Origin: Parahoeflea olei | GTDB lineage: Bacteria > Pseudomonadota > Alphaproteobacteria > Rhizobiales > Rhizobiaceae | Assembly (NCBI RefSeq): GCF_001703635.1 | Contig: NZ_LQZT01000004.1 | Coordinates: forward strand, 65,465-129,464 | Direction: 5' to 3' | Length of the DNA: 64,000 bases | Shown: positions 31,851 to 40,172 of the stretch, piece after piece | How positions within the stretch are numbered: the stretch's first letter is position 1 | Layout of the letters: every line of letters starts with the position of its first letter | Translations under genes and position numbers: made by a program | The notes under the pieces: generated by a model | The model's database searches: none | Told to the model about the DNA's origin: nothing | Seen by the model: the letters and a program-made list of their open reading frames with translations, nothing else

Positions 31851-32560
31851 CGACGCCGTCCTATTCGGGCTTCGGCGACAAGGCCCTGCCCTTTCTCAAG
31901 GCACTCGGCTTCCACCAGAGCCGCGAGTGGTTTCAGGACAACAGGGATCTGTTCGAGGAACATTTGAACGCGCCGCGCGCCCGGTTGCTCGACGATCTCG
32001 CCGAACGTCTCGCCCGCGAGAAGATCCCGCTCACCTGTTCGCCGAAAACCTCGACCTTCCGCATCAACCGCGATGTCCGCTTCACCAAGGAAAAACATCC
32101 CGACAACACCCATGTGAGCGCGGTCATCACCCGCTCGGGCACCAAGAAGGACCAGGGCCTGCTCTATGTCCACGTCTCGCCCGACGACAGCTTCCTATCG
32201 ACTGGCTTCTACGCCATGGAAGCCGACGAACTGCGGGCGTTCCGCGAGGCCATCGTCGCCCGCCCGCAGCAGTTCGCGGCAGCCGTCGCGCCGCTCGTTG
32301 CACTCGGCTTCAGCTTCGACCGCGAAGACGCGCTCAAGCGCACACCGCGCGGTTTCGAACACGTGACAGACCCCGGGACCCTCGATCTCGTCAAACTCCG
32401 GCACCTGACGCTGTCGCGGCGCTTTTCACCCGACCGGCTTAGGGATAGGTTGCTGCTCGACGATCTCGTCGAACTGGCACGGGCAGCCCAGCCATTCCTC
32501 GGGTTCGGCTGGCGGGCGATCGATCCGGTCCGCGCCGCCCGGGATGAAGCAAGCCGCTGA
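31847..32560 (+). CDS. DUF2461 family protein
   Basis: The 237-residue protein carries the DUF2461 (TIGR02453) pattern: FLKALGFHQSREWFQDNRD, KTSTFRINRDVRFTKEKHPDNTH, the glycine-rich LLYVHVSPDDSFLSTGFY, and the C-terminal LKRTPRGFEH. The biochemical function of this family is unknown. It starts at the ATGA overlapping the YtoQ stop; upstream in-frame sequence lies within ytoQ. Confidence 0.87.
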   Translation: MTTPSYSGFGDKALPFLKALGFHQSREWFQDNRDLFEEHLNAPRARLLDDLAERLAREKIPLTCSPKTSTFRINRDVRFTKEKHPDNTHVSAVITRSGTKKDQGLLYVHVSPDDSFLSTGFYAMEADELRAFREAIVARPQQFAAAVAPLVALGFSFDREDALKRTPRGFEHVTDPGTLDLVKLRHLTLSRRFSPDRLRDRLLLDDLVELARAAQPFLGFGWRAIDPVRAARDEASR

Positions 32561-32571
32561 AAGGGTGCACC

Positions 32572-33591
32572 ATGCCGAAACGACTGATGACGGGACTGAT
32601 GGCCGGTATCCTGGCCTTTTTGCCGGCCACCTCGCACGCAGCCGACGCCAACGACATCGACCTGAAACTGTTCGGCGACGACGTCACCGACGGCTGGGAG
32701 GGGTGTCGGCTCGCCTTCTGGCAACAGGACCGCGATCCCACCGAGGACCGCTACGCCTATGTCTTTTTCGCGCCAATTCCGGATGGCGAGGCTCTGCCCG
32801 CCTGGGTCAAGATCGGCGACGAGGTGACCGATGTCTCTCCTGTCGACATCGGCTCCGCGGAAACCGGCATGCTGGAACCCTTCCGCCTCTACCGCGGCCA
32901 GGACGGCAGTCTGACCGTGATGATGGAAATCTTCGAGCAGGCCCGCTCCGATCGCGGTATCGAGGTGTCGAGCGGGCGCCTCACCTTTCTCGAGAGCGAC
33001 AAATTTCCCTTCGCGGTGCGCGTCAAGGGCCTCAATGGCTGCCCGGCCGGCATGGAGTCCGCGGACGGGGACAGCGCCGGTGACGGCTTGGGCCTCACGC
33101 TCGGCGCCGAGCGCCAGTTGGACGGACTGGACCAGATCCCCGCCGCGGTGATGAAGGCCGTCGCCGAATACGGTTCGCTCTGCGATCCCCAGAGCACGGC
33201 CGGCTATTCCTCGGCCTACCCGGTCTCCGACGACATCACGCTCTGGCAGGTGCCCTGCAATCTCTTCGCCAGCAGCGCCTCCAGCGTGTTCGTGGCGAGC
33301 TACGCCTCCGCGCCCGATGTCGCCCAGGTCTTGTCCTTTCCGCGCGAACCGGGATCGACGGAGGCGGACATGATCGAGATCGTCGATGCCGTGGTCACGC
33401 CTCAATCGGCAACCGTGGAATCGGCTTCTCTGGACAGCGGCGGCGATTGCGGCACCTATGCACGGCACCAGCTCGTGGCCGCCCCTGGCGAAGTGGTCGA
33501 ATTCGAACTCCGCGAGTTTCGCGCCAAAGCCGTCTGCGACGGGGTGGCGACCGAGCCTGCCGAGTTCCCGCTGGTCTACGAAAGCCGCTAG
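32572..33591 (+). CDS. exported DUF1176-like protein
   Basis: The 339-residue protein has a signal peptide (LMTGLMAGILAFLPATSHA) and a secreted body with six or more cysteines. The segments LWQVPCNLFASSASSVFV and SGGDCGTYARHQLV with a late ...AVCDG resemble DUF1176 proteins, a poorly known secreted family of alphaproteobacteria. It follows DUF2461 by 11 bp. Its TAG stop overlaps the TAG stop of the convergent oxidoreductase gene through the palindrome CTAG. Confidence 0.6.
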   Translation: MPKRLMTGLMAGILAFLPATSHAADANDIDLKLFGDDVTDGWEGCRLAFWQQDRDPTEDRYAYVFFAPIPDGEALPAWVKIGDEVTDVSPVDIGSAETGMLEPFRLYRGQDGSLTVMMEIFEQARSDRGIEVSSGRLTFLESDKFPFAVRVKGLNGCPAGMESADGDSAGDGLGLTLGAERQLDGLDQIPAAVMKAVAEYGSLCDPQSTAGYSSAYPVSDDITLWQVPCNLFASSASSVFVASYASAPDVAQVLSFPREPGSTEADMIEIVDAVVTPQSATVESASLDSGGDCGTYARHQLVAAPGEVVEFELREFRAKAVCDGVATEPAEFPLVYESR

Positions 33592-34628
33592 CCGACCGGC
33601 GGCACGGCGACGATCCGGCCCTCGCGCGCCGACCGGGTCATGGCGTCGATCAACGCATGCACGTGAAGCGCATCGCGGCCGGTCACGCGCGGCGGCCGGC
33701 CGCGGCGCACCGCGTCGGCGAAATCCGTGATCAACGCGGCATGCCAGTCACAGGGAAACGCCATCGGATCCGCGCCGCCGCCCGTGCCCGAGGGCGCGCA
33801 GAAGGTGTCACGCCGCCCGTCATGCCAGGTGACCACGAGTTCCCCGCCGCAGAGTTTCGCCGACCCCAACGTGCCGTCGATCGCGATGGTTTCGGCGCCG
33901 CCGGGAAAGGCCGCCGTCGTCGCGGTTACGGATCCCACCGCCCCGGAGCGGAAGCGGATGCCCGCCGCAACGAAATCCTCGGCCTCCATCGCATGCAGCC
34001 GCGTGGTCGCGAAAAACGCCTGCACGCTTTCTGCCGGCCCGACCAGGCTCAGCATCAGGTCCAGGATATGGATCGCCTGGGTGATCAGCACACCGCCGCC
34101 ATCGCGGTCATGGCTGCCGCGCCCAGGCTGGTCGTAATAGGCCTGGTCGCGCCACCACGGCAGGTCGACGCGCACGGCGACGATCTCGCCCAGCACGCTG
34201 GCGTCGAGCAGCTCGCGCAGCCGCTGCATGTCGGGCCGGAACCGGTGCTGCAACACGATGCCGAGATGAACGCCCGCGCGGTCGCAGATCTCCACCAGTT
34301 GCCGTGCCGCGGCATAGGTGCGCTCGACCGGCTTCTCCATGAGAATGGGCTTGCCCGCCCGCGCGAGCGCCTCGACGAGGTCCAGCCGCTGGTCCGGCGG
34401 CGTGGCGAGGATCACGCCGTCGATCGATGCATCCGCGCAGATCTCCCCGATCCCGTCGTAACGGCGCAGGCCGGCCGGTCCCGCCACGGCGTCGGCGGTC
34501 GCGCGGCTGCGGCTCATGACCCCGGACAGCTCCACCCCGTCGAGCGGCAGCCCGAGCGCGGCCAGATGCGGCCTGGTCGCCATGCCGAGCCCGATCAGGG
34601 CCAGACGCACCGGTCTGATGTCGTTCAT
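33588..34628 (-). CDS. Gfo/Idh/MocA family oxidoreductase
   Basis: A 346-residue NAD(P)-dependent dehydrogenase with an N-terminal Rossmann fold (VRLALIGLGMATRPHLAAL) and the family lysine in GKPILMEKPVERT. A C-terminal substrate domain follows, with the histidine-containing segment TQAIHILDLMLSL. Members oxidise or reduce sugars, inositols or related polyols; the substrate is not predictable here. Start at ATG 34628 (MNDIRPVRLAL). It stands alone, convergent with the DUF1176-like gene. Confidence 0.87.
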   Translation of the reverse strand: MNDIRPVRLALIGLGMATRPHLAALGLPLDGVELSGVMSRSRATADAVAGPAGLRRYDGIGEICADASIDGVILATPPDQRLDLVEALARAGKPILMEKPVERTYAAARQLVEICDRAGVHLGIVLQHRFRPDMQRLRELLDASVLGEIVAVRVDLPWWRDQAYYDQPGRGSHDRDGGGVLITQAIHILDLMLSLVGPAESVQAFFATTRLHAMEAEDFVAAGIRFRSGAVGSVTATTAAFPGGAETIAIDGTLGSAKLCGGELVVTWHDGRRDTFCAPSGTGGGADPMAFPCDWHAALITDFADAVRRGRPPRVTGRDALHVHALIDAMTRSAREGRIVAVPPVG

Positions 34629-34819
34629 CACCTGTCTCCTCCGCGTTCGCGCCCGCCCGCGCCACCCCGGCATGAAACCATTTCCCGCATGCCGCGCACA
34701 GGATTTTGTATGCCCCGATCACGCAGATGTCAGCTTTCGCGCACCTTTCCCCGTCTTGCCCGATCCTGCCTCCGGGTCTATGAAAGCCTCTGGTGGTGCG
34801 CATTTCAGCCGGCTCCTTA

Positions 34820-34882
34820 CTCCCCAGACCGCAATGGTCCAGGCATGGCGCCTTGAAGATGGTGCCTGTGGGGAGAGTTTTT
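34820..34882 (+). promoter_or_regulatory. foldable three-stem leader element ending in a T-run, upstream of the MFS exporter
   Basis: An outer stem CTCCCCA (34820-34826) with TGGGGAG (34869-34875) encloses two hairpins: GACC-GCAAT-GGTC (34827-34839) and GGCGCC-TTGAAGAT-GGTGCC (34847-34866). CAGGCA (34840-34845) can alternatively pair with TGCCTG (34863-34868), so two exclusive folds exist. Five T residues (34878-34882) follow 2 nt after the outer stem. It ends about 50 bp before the exporter start. It may be an attenuator, a riboswitch-like leader or a small RNA; no known class is recognised. The rest of the 305-bp gap shows nothing clear. Confidence 0.4.
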
Positions 34883-34933
34883 GCAACGAACAGATATCAG
34901 AGCGCGGTCTGTTCCCGACAGGATGGATATTTG

Positions 34934-36181
34934 ATGCACGGAACATCGGCGCCAGCCGCAAGCCAGCCCGCGACCATCGGAGGCATCGGCCGCCCGCAAT
35001 TCATCGCCATCGTCGCCTCGCTGATGGCGCTCAACGCGCTCGCCATCGACATCATGCTGCCGGCCTTCCCCAATATCGCCGAGGGCCTCGGCGTGGACGA
35101 TGCCAACCGCGTCCAGTTCGTGCTTCTGTCCTACATCATCGGCTTCGGCGGCGCGCAGCTGATCTTTGGGCCGATTTCCGACCGCTTCGGCCGGCGCAAG
35201 CCGCTGTTCGTGGGCATCGCGCTCTATGCGACCTGCTGCATCGCCGGGGCGCTGGCGCCGAGCTTCGAATTCCTGCTGCTGGCCCGCTTCCTGCAGGGCA
35301 TCGGCGCGGCGGCCACCCGCGTGATCGCGCTGTCGGTGGTGCGCGACACCCATTCCGGCCGCGGCATGGCGGCAACCATGTCGCTGGTGATGATGGTGTT
35401 CATGGTGGTCCCGGTGTTCGCGCCGATGATGGGCCAGGTGATCATCCTTGGCGGAGAATGGCATCTCATCTTCATCTTCATGGCGACGGTTTCGCTCGTC
35501 GTCGGCTTCTGGGCGGCGATGCGCCTGCCCGAGACGCTCAAGCCCGAACGCCGCCGGCCGCTCACCATCGCCAGCATCGGCCAGGCTTTTTCCATCGTGC
35601 TGACCAACCGCATCGCGCTGTTCTACACGCTGGCCACCAGCTTCTATTTCGGCTCGCTGTTCGGCTTTCTCAATGTCGCCCAGCCGATCTATGTCGAGAT
35701 CTATGGCCTGGGCGAGTATTTCCCGATCGCCTTTGCCGCGGTCGCCGTCGTCATGGCCGGATCCTCGTTCCTGAATTCGCGCCTCGTCGGCCGCCTGGGC
35801 CAGCGCCGGCTCTCGCACGGGGCGCTGATCGCCTATCTGGTTCTCGCCACCATTCTCGCCGGCCTCACCGCCATGGGGCCGATCCCGTTCTGGGTATTCT
35901 TCGGCATCTCGCTGTTCATGATGCCGCTGTTCGGCTTCGTCGGCTCGAACTTCAACTCGCTCGCCATGGAGCCGCTCGGCGCGATCGCCGGCACCGCTTC
36001 ATCGACCCTTGGCTTTGCCCAGACGGTGGGCGGCGGACTGGTCGGGGCAGCGATCGGCCAGGCTTACAACGGCTCCGTGTTCCCGCTCGCCGCCGGTTAT
36101 GCGCTGGTTTCCGGCATCGCCCTGGTGATGGTGCTGATCGCAGAAAAGGGCCGCCTGTTCGGCGTCGGCACCCAGGATTGA
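34934..36181 (+). CDS. multidrug-type MFS exporter, Bcr/CflA family
   Basis: The 415-residue protein has the twelve hydrophobic segments of the major facilitator superfamily and the loop 2-3 motif GPISDRFGRRKPL. The opening MALNALAIDIMLPAFPNIAEGLG is the Bcr/CflA signature around helix 1. It likely exports a drug or small metabolite by proton antiport. I place the start at ATG 34934 (MHGTSAPA). The longer frame from 34793 would translate the leader element and is unlikely. Control by the upstream structure is a possibility. Confidence 0.9.
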   Translation: MHGTSAPAASQPATIGGIGRPQFIAIVASLMALNALAIDIMLPAFPNIAEGLGVDDANRVQFVLLSYIIGFGGAQLIFGPISDRFGRRKPLFVGIALYATCCIAGALAPSFEFLLLARFLQGIGAAATRVIALSVVRDTHSGRGMAATMSLVMMVFMVVPVFAPMMGQVIILGGEWHLIFIFMATVSLVVGFWAAMRLPETLKPERRRPLTIASIGQAFSIVLTNRIALFYTLATSFYFGSLFGFLNVAQPIYVEIYGLGEYFPIAFAAVAVVMAGSSFLNSRLVGRLGQRRLSHGALIAYLVLATILAGLTAMGPIPFWVFFGISLFMMPLFGFVGSNFNSLAMEPLGAIAGTASSTLGFAQTVGGGLVGAAIGQAYNGSVFPLAAGYALVSGIALVMVLIAEKGRLFGVGTQD

Positions 36182-36296
36182 GCCATCGCCGGATCACCGG
36201 AACCTGCCTGGCGCGCAGCACCGGTGACACGGTTGGCGCGCCTGCACATAAGCCTTTAAATTCAACATGTTGCATTCTTCGGATTTCAGCCGGACG

Positions 36297-36313
36297 TTAA
36301 GCGCCCGTTAACC
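36297..36313 (+). promoter_or_regulatory. CtrA binding site upstream of the flagellin gene
   Basis: TTAA (36297-36300), seven bases, then TTAACC (36308-36313) exactly matches the alphaproteobacterial CtrA consensus TTAA-N7-TTAAC. The right half extends to TTAACCAT. It lies about 70 bp before the flagellin start. A 10-bp palindrome CAACATGTTG (36263-36272) lies just upstream. CtrA control of flagellar genes is well known in this class. Confidence 0.72.
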
Positions 36314-36384
36314 ATCGACCGGCTCTATGGGCTGAATTACGCAGCCCCTTCTTTGTTGCCAAAGAATTTTAGACCGCAGATTTC

Positions 36385-38094
36385 ATGACCAGTCTTCATA
36401 CCAATGCCGGCGCCATGTCGGCGCTCCAGACGCTGCGCTCGATCGGCGCGAGCCTGACGACGGCGCAGAGGGCCATAAGTTCCGGCCTCGACGTCCAGAC
36501 AGCTGCCGACAACGCGGCCTACTGGTCGATTTCCACGACGATGCGCTCGGACCACAAGGCGCTCTCGACAGTCACGGACGCGCTCGGACTGGGCGCCGCT
36601 GCAGCCGAAGTGGCCTACACGGCAACCGATTCGATCGTGGATGTCCTGACGACATTCAAGGCGCGGCTGGTCGCTGCGAAAGAAGACGGAATAGACAAAT
36701 CCAAAATCCAGGCGGAACTCTCCGAACTCGTCAAGCAGACCCGGAGCGTGGTGGGTGCGGCGAGTTTCGGCGGCGTCAACTGGCTGGAGACCTCCGCCCC
36801 CTCGCATTTGATGAACACGCCGGATCTGCACACCTCCGTGGTCTCCGGTTTCGTGCGGTCAGCCGGCGGTTCTGTCGCGGCAAAAACAACCGAGCTGAAC
36901 CTCAAGATGACGAGCATGCTCAATGACGGCGGAGGCGGCATTCTGCAAAAGGAATTGGGCGGGATCGGAGACATCGGCGGGTTCCGGGGAACCAACGCCA
37001 ATTCGATCGCGCATCAGGGCCATGAGGCCCGCACTTTCACCGGGCCGGCGAGCTTCGGCGCGACGGACTATGTCGAGTTCGATCTCCTCGTCGATGCCGG
37101 GGCCTTGTCGGCCGGCCAGACATTCGCAGGACTGCGGATCGACAAGGCCCTGGTCGATGCAGCGCTCGGAACGTCCGATGGCACCATCAGCACGGGAGCC
37201 GAAATGAGGACGGTGCTCGAGAAGCTCTTTGTCGACAACTCCATTCCCGCGACAGCCTACGAGACCATGTTTTCCAGCACCGATCCCTCCAAATTCGAGA
37301 TCGGCTCTCTCGAGACATCCGGCGAGCCCGGTTCGAGCATCGAGGTCATGAACGTCAATTCCAGTTTTGGAGGCGCCTACCCGCCAGGCTATGCCCTGGG
37401 CCTGGAGAACCCGCCTTACAGGGATCATGACAACATGTATCCGTCGGCCGATATCACGTTCAGCAAACCGTTCACGGTTTCGCCGACCAGCTCCTTCTGG
37501 TTTGACGTCCAGGTTGGGACCGGCGCGCTGACCACCCACACCGTCGATCGCAGCGTGGTGGATGCCGCCCTCGGCACGACAGACGGATATATCGCCGATG
37601 CGACCGCTCTTGCCACGGTGCTCGCGTATGTGGCGGCGCCGAGCAATCTGGCGGTGACCGCAAACGGCACCGAGATCACCTTTTCAGCGGATCTTTCGGT
37701 CTATCCGGAGGCCGGCAATCGCGCCGCCCGGGTGAATGTCGGCAATGTGCAGTCGAATCCGAGCTGGGCTCTGGAGTTCGACCTTGACGAGGTCGACATC
37801 ACGGGCGACGACTTCACGCTCGACGAATATATCCGCGGCGTGGAATTCATGCTCAAGGGGTCCATTGCGAGCGCCAGCCTACTCGGCTCGCTCCAGTCCC
37901 GCATCGATCTCCAGAGTGAATTCACGACGACCCTGATGTCCTCGATCGACAGGGGCATCGGACGCCTCGTCGATGCGGACATGAATGAGCAGTCGACCCG
38001 CCTCAAGGCTCTCCAGACACAGCAGCAACTGGCGATGCAGTCGCTTCAGATCGCCAATTCAAACGCGGAAAGCATCCTCGCCCTGTTCCGGTGA
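36385..38094 (+). CDS. flagellin, rhizobial type, with a long duplicated central region
   Basis: Subunit of the flagellar filament, exported by the flagellar type III machinery. The 569-residue protein has the conserved N-terminal D0/D1 region (TNAGAMSALQTLRSIGA, SSGLDVQTAADNAAYWSIS) and the C-terminal helix pair ending LAMQSLQIANSNAESIL. The central region holds two related modules with the matching segments VDAALGTSDGTIS and VDAALGTTDGYIA, each followed by an AxxTVL stretch. This pattern is usual in rhizobial flagellins, but the protein is longer than many. No other flagellar gene is in the window. I see no cysteine in the chain. Confidence 0.9.
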   Translation: MTSLHTNAGAMSALQTLRSIGASLTTAQRAISSGLDVQTAADNAAYWSISTTMRSDHKALSTVTDALGLGAAAAEVAYTATDSIVDVLTTFKARLVAAKEDGIDKSKIQAELSELVKQTRSVVGAASFGGVNWLETSAPSHLMNTPDLHTSVVSGFVRSAGGSVAAKTTELNLKMTSMLNDGGGGILQKELGGIGDIGGFRGTNANSIAHQGHEARTFTGPASFGATDYVEFDLLVDAGALSAGQTFAGLRIDKALVDAALGTSDGTISTGAEMRTVLEKLFVDNSIPATAYETMFSSTDPSKFEIGSLETSGEPGSSIEVMNVNSSFGGAYPPGYALGLENPPYRDHDNMYPSADITFSKPFTVSPTSSFWFDVQVGTGALTTHTVDRSVVDAALGTTDGYIADATALATVLAYVAAPSNLAVTANGTEITFSADLSVYPEAGNRAARVNVGNVQSNPSWALEFDLDEVDITGDDFTLDEYIRGVEFMLKGSIASASLLGSLQSRIDLQSEFTTTLMSSIDRGIGRLVDADMNEQSTRLKALQTQQQLAMQSLQIANSNAESILALFR

Positions 38095-38119
38095 TCAGAT
38101 CAGCGATCGATGAACTGCC

Positions 38120-38149
38120 GCGCCGCGCACCCGTTCGGATGCGCGGCGC
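38120..38149 (+). terminator. terminator-like hairpin after the flagellin gene
   Basis: A perfect 10-bp stem GCGCCGCGCA (38120-38129) with TGCGCGGCGC (38140-38149) encloses a 10-nt loop and is followed by only TTT. It lies 25 bp after the stop. Confidence 0.6.
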
Positions 38150-38179
38150 TTTAAAACCTTGAATGAATGCCTGGCGTTG

Positions 38180-38205
38180 GCGTTCAAATGAATCCGTTTG
38201 AACGC
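38180..38205. repeat. inverted repeat between flagellin and the IMPase-family gene
   Basis: GCGTTCAAA (38180-38188) and TTTGAACGC (38197-38205) form a 9-bp dyad with an 8-nt loop, 8 bp beyond the stop of the leftward phosphatase gene. It may help terminate that transcript, although no T-run follows on the minus strand. Confidence 0.4.
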
Positions 38206-38213
38206 GACAAGCA

Positions 38214-39050
38214 TTAGGCCCGCCAAAGCGCCTCGCGCACGATCTGCCAGCTGTCGGGATCGGTGGCCGCAAGCACCCCGCCCTCGACATGGTCGGGCCG
38301 GTAGGCTTCGCCGTCGAAGCGGCGGACATGCCCGCCCGCTTCCTGCGTGATCAGCGCACCGGCCAGATGATCCCACGGCATCAGCTTGTTGTAGAGCGCG
38401 AAGTGGATGTGACCGCCGGCGAGCAGCCGGTATTCCTGCGCCGCACAGCGATAGGCGACGCTGCCCAGGCACTGGCCCTGGTTGCGCGCCACCCGGCTGC
38501 GCTCGGGCTCCGCCATGTATTGCCAGGACGCCGAGCCGATCATCGCGCCGATCGAACCGGCGGGCTCCGCCACCTTGAGCGCGCTTTCGCGCCCGTCGCC
38601 GCGCCTCAGGGCCGCGCCCGCGCCCTTCTCGGCCAGGATCCAGTCGCGGCCGACGGGATCGTGGATGATGCCGGCGATGGTTTCGCCATCCCTGACCACC
38701 GCCAGCATCACGCCGAAGGCGGCCACGCCGGAGGCGAAATTGAAGGTGCCGTCGATCGGGTCGATCACGAAGGCGAGTTGATCGGTCTTCCACCAGCCGT
38801 CGAGCAGCGTGGGATCGTCGGCAACCGCTTCCTCGCCGATCACGACGGCGCCGGGAAAGCGCGCGCGCAGCTCAGCCGTGATCATCCGTTCTGCCGCGAC
38901 ATCGGCTTCGGTCACGAGATCGGCGGCCGACGTCTTCTGCTGGACCGCGCCGTCACCCAGATTGCGGAACCGCGGCATGACCTGTTCGCTCCCGGCCCGC
39001 GCCAGAAGATCCGTGAGCCAGTCGATGTCGTTTGCGCCAAGCGATGTCAT
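38214..39050 (-). CDS. inositol monophosphatase family protein
   Basis: A 278-residue magnesium-dependent phosphatase of the IMPase/CysQ/SuhB group. It has the metal ligands in GEEA (72-75) and DPIDGT (97-102) and the C-terminal [15 protein letters not shown]. The substrate may be inositol phosphate, histidinol phosphate or 3'-phosphoadenosine phosphates; the sequence alone does not decide. Its start overlaps the ttcA stop by ATGA, so it is the second gene of a ttcA operon. Confidence 0.88.
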   Translation of the reverse strand: MTSLGANDIDWLTDLLARAGSEQVMPRFRNLGDGAVQQKTSAADLVTEADVAAERMITAELRARFPGAVVIGEEAVADDPTLLDGWWKTDQLAFVIDPIDGTFNFASGVAAFGVMLAVVRDGETIAGIIHDPVGRDWILAEKGAGAALRRGDGRESALKVAEPAGSIGAMIGSASWQYMAEPERSRVARNQGQCLGSVAYRCAAQEYRLLAGGHIHFALYNKLMPWDHLAGALITQEAGGHVRRFDGEAYRPDHVEGGVLAATDPDSWQIVREALWRA

Positions 39051-39940
39051 GCCTCTGCCTTTTCCTCAGTGAGCGACAGGCTCGCGAAATCGAACAGCGA
39101 CCTGTCGAGAAGATGGGATGCGCGCACATTGCCGAGCGCGCGGATCATCGTGTCCTTGCGGCCCGGCATGCGCCGTTCGATATCGGCGATCATCGCCTTC
39201 ATCGCGTTGCGCTGCAGGCCGTCCTGCGAGCCGCAGAGGTCGCAGGGGATGATCGGAAACTGAAGCGCCTCGGCGAAGCGGACGAGATCCTCCTCGGCGC
39301 AATAGGCGAGCGGCCGAAGCACCTGCACGTCGCCCTCGTCGTTCAAAAGCTTCGGCGGCATCGCCGCGAGACGTCCACCATGAAACAGGTTGAGGAAGAA
39401 TGTCTCGAGAATGTCGTCGCGGTGGTGGCCGAGCACCAGCGCCTCGCAGCCCTCCTCGCGCGCCACGCGGTAGAGGTTGCCCCGCCTGAGCCGCGAGCAC
39501 AGTGCGCAATAAGTGGCTCCTTCGGGCACCTTCTCGGTCACCACCGAATAGGTGTCGCGGTACTCGATCCGGTGCGGAATGCCGTGGGCACTGAGATAGT
39601 CGGGCAGAACGTGCTTCGGGAAATTCGGCTGGCCCTGGTCGAGATTGCAGGCGATCAGGTCGACCGGCAGCAGCCCGCGCCATTTCAGATCCATCAGCAG
39701 TGCCAGGAGGCCGTAGGAATCCTTGCCGCCCGACAGCGCCACCAGCCAGCGCGGCCGCGCACCCGATGCCGCCGCATCATGGTCGACCATGCCGAAATCC
39801 TCGATCGCCTGGCGCACATTGCGGATGAGCCGCTTGCGCAGCTTGTTGAAGCTGACGCTTGATGGCGCATGCGCATAGACCGACGGCCCGGCGCCGGCAT
39901 CCGGTTCTGTGATCTCTGAGGGAGGCGTCATTTGGTTCAT
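39047..39940 (-). CDS. ttcA: tRNA 2-thiocytidine(32) synthetase
   Basis: TtcA thiolates cytidine 32 of certain tRNAs using ATP and an iron-sulfur cluster. The 297-residue protein has the PP-loop SGGKDS (70-75), a CxxC pair at Cys145/Cys148 (ATYCALC) and a second pair Cys233/Cys236 (CDLC), all conserved in TtcA. ATG 39940 (MNQMTPPSE) is the best start I see, but its ribosome site is weak and ATG 39931 is possible. Sequence further upstream is likely non-coding and divergent from the ABC-F gene. Confidence 0.93.
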   Translation of the reverse strand: MNQMTPPSEITEPDAGAGPSVYAHAPSSVSFNKLRKRLIRNVRQAIEDFGMVDHDAAASGARPRWLVALSGGKDSYGLLALLMDLKWRGLLPVDLIACNLDQGQPNFPKHVLPDYLSAHGIPHRIEYRDTYSVVTEKVPEGATYCALCSRLRRGNLYRVAREEGCEALVLGHHRDDILETFFLNLFHGGRLAAMPPKLLNDEGDVQVLRPLAYCAEEDLVRFAEALQFPIIPCDLCGSQDGLQRNAMKAMIADIERRMPGRKDTMIRALGNVRASHLLDRSLFDFASLSLTEEKAEA

Positions 39941-40067
39941 GGCGTTGGGGATGAGCACTTTGCGCGTATCCGTCAAGCCCGAACACGCATCCGTGCCCGC
40001 GTAAACTTGCGCAAGGGCGACAACGCGCCTATCTTTGAGGGGATCCCGAACAGGAGATGCTTTTGTC

Positions 40068-40172
40068 ATGAACAAGTCCCTCGCAGCCCTCACCCCTTTG
40101 CCTTTGCCGCGAGAAGTCTTGTCCCATGCCATCATCCATCTCCCTTTCCAATCTCGGTTGGTCCACGCCTGA
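40068..40172 (+). CDS. possible 34-codon leader ORF overlapping the ABC-F start
   Basis: A small ORF (opening [16 protein letters not shown], ending LVHA) begins at ATG 40068 after AGGAG at 40052-40056, an 11-nt gap. It runs 47 bp into the ABC-F gene in another frame. Antibiotic-resistance ABC-F genes are often controlled by translated leaders, which makes it noteworthy. Existence as a peptide is unproven and the spacing to AGGAG is longer than ideal. Confidence 0.3.
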   Translation: MNKSLAALTPLPLPREVLSHAIIHLPFQSRLVHA

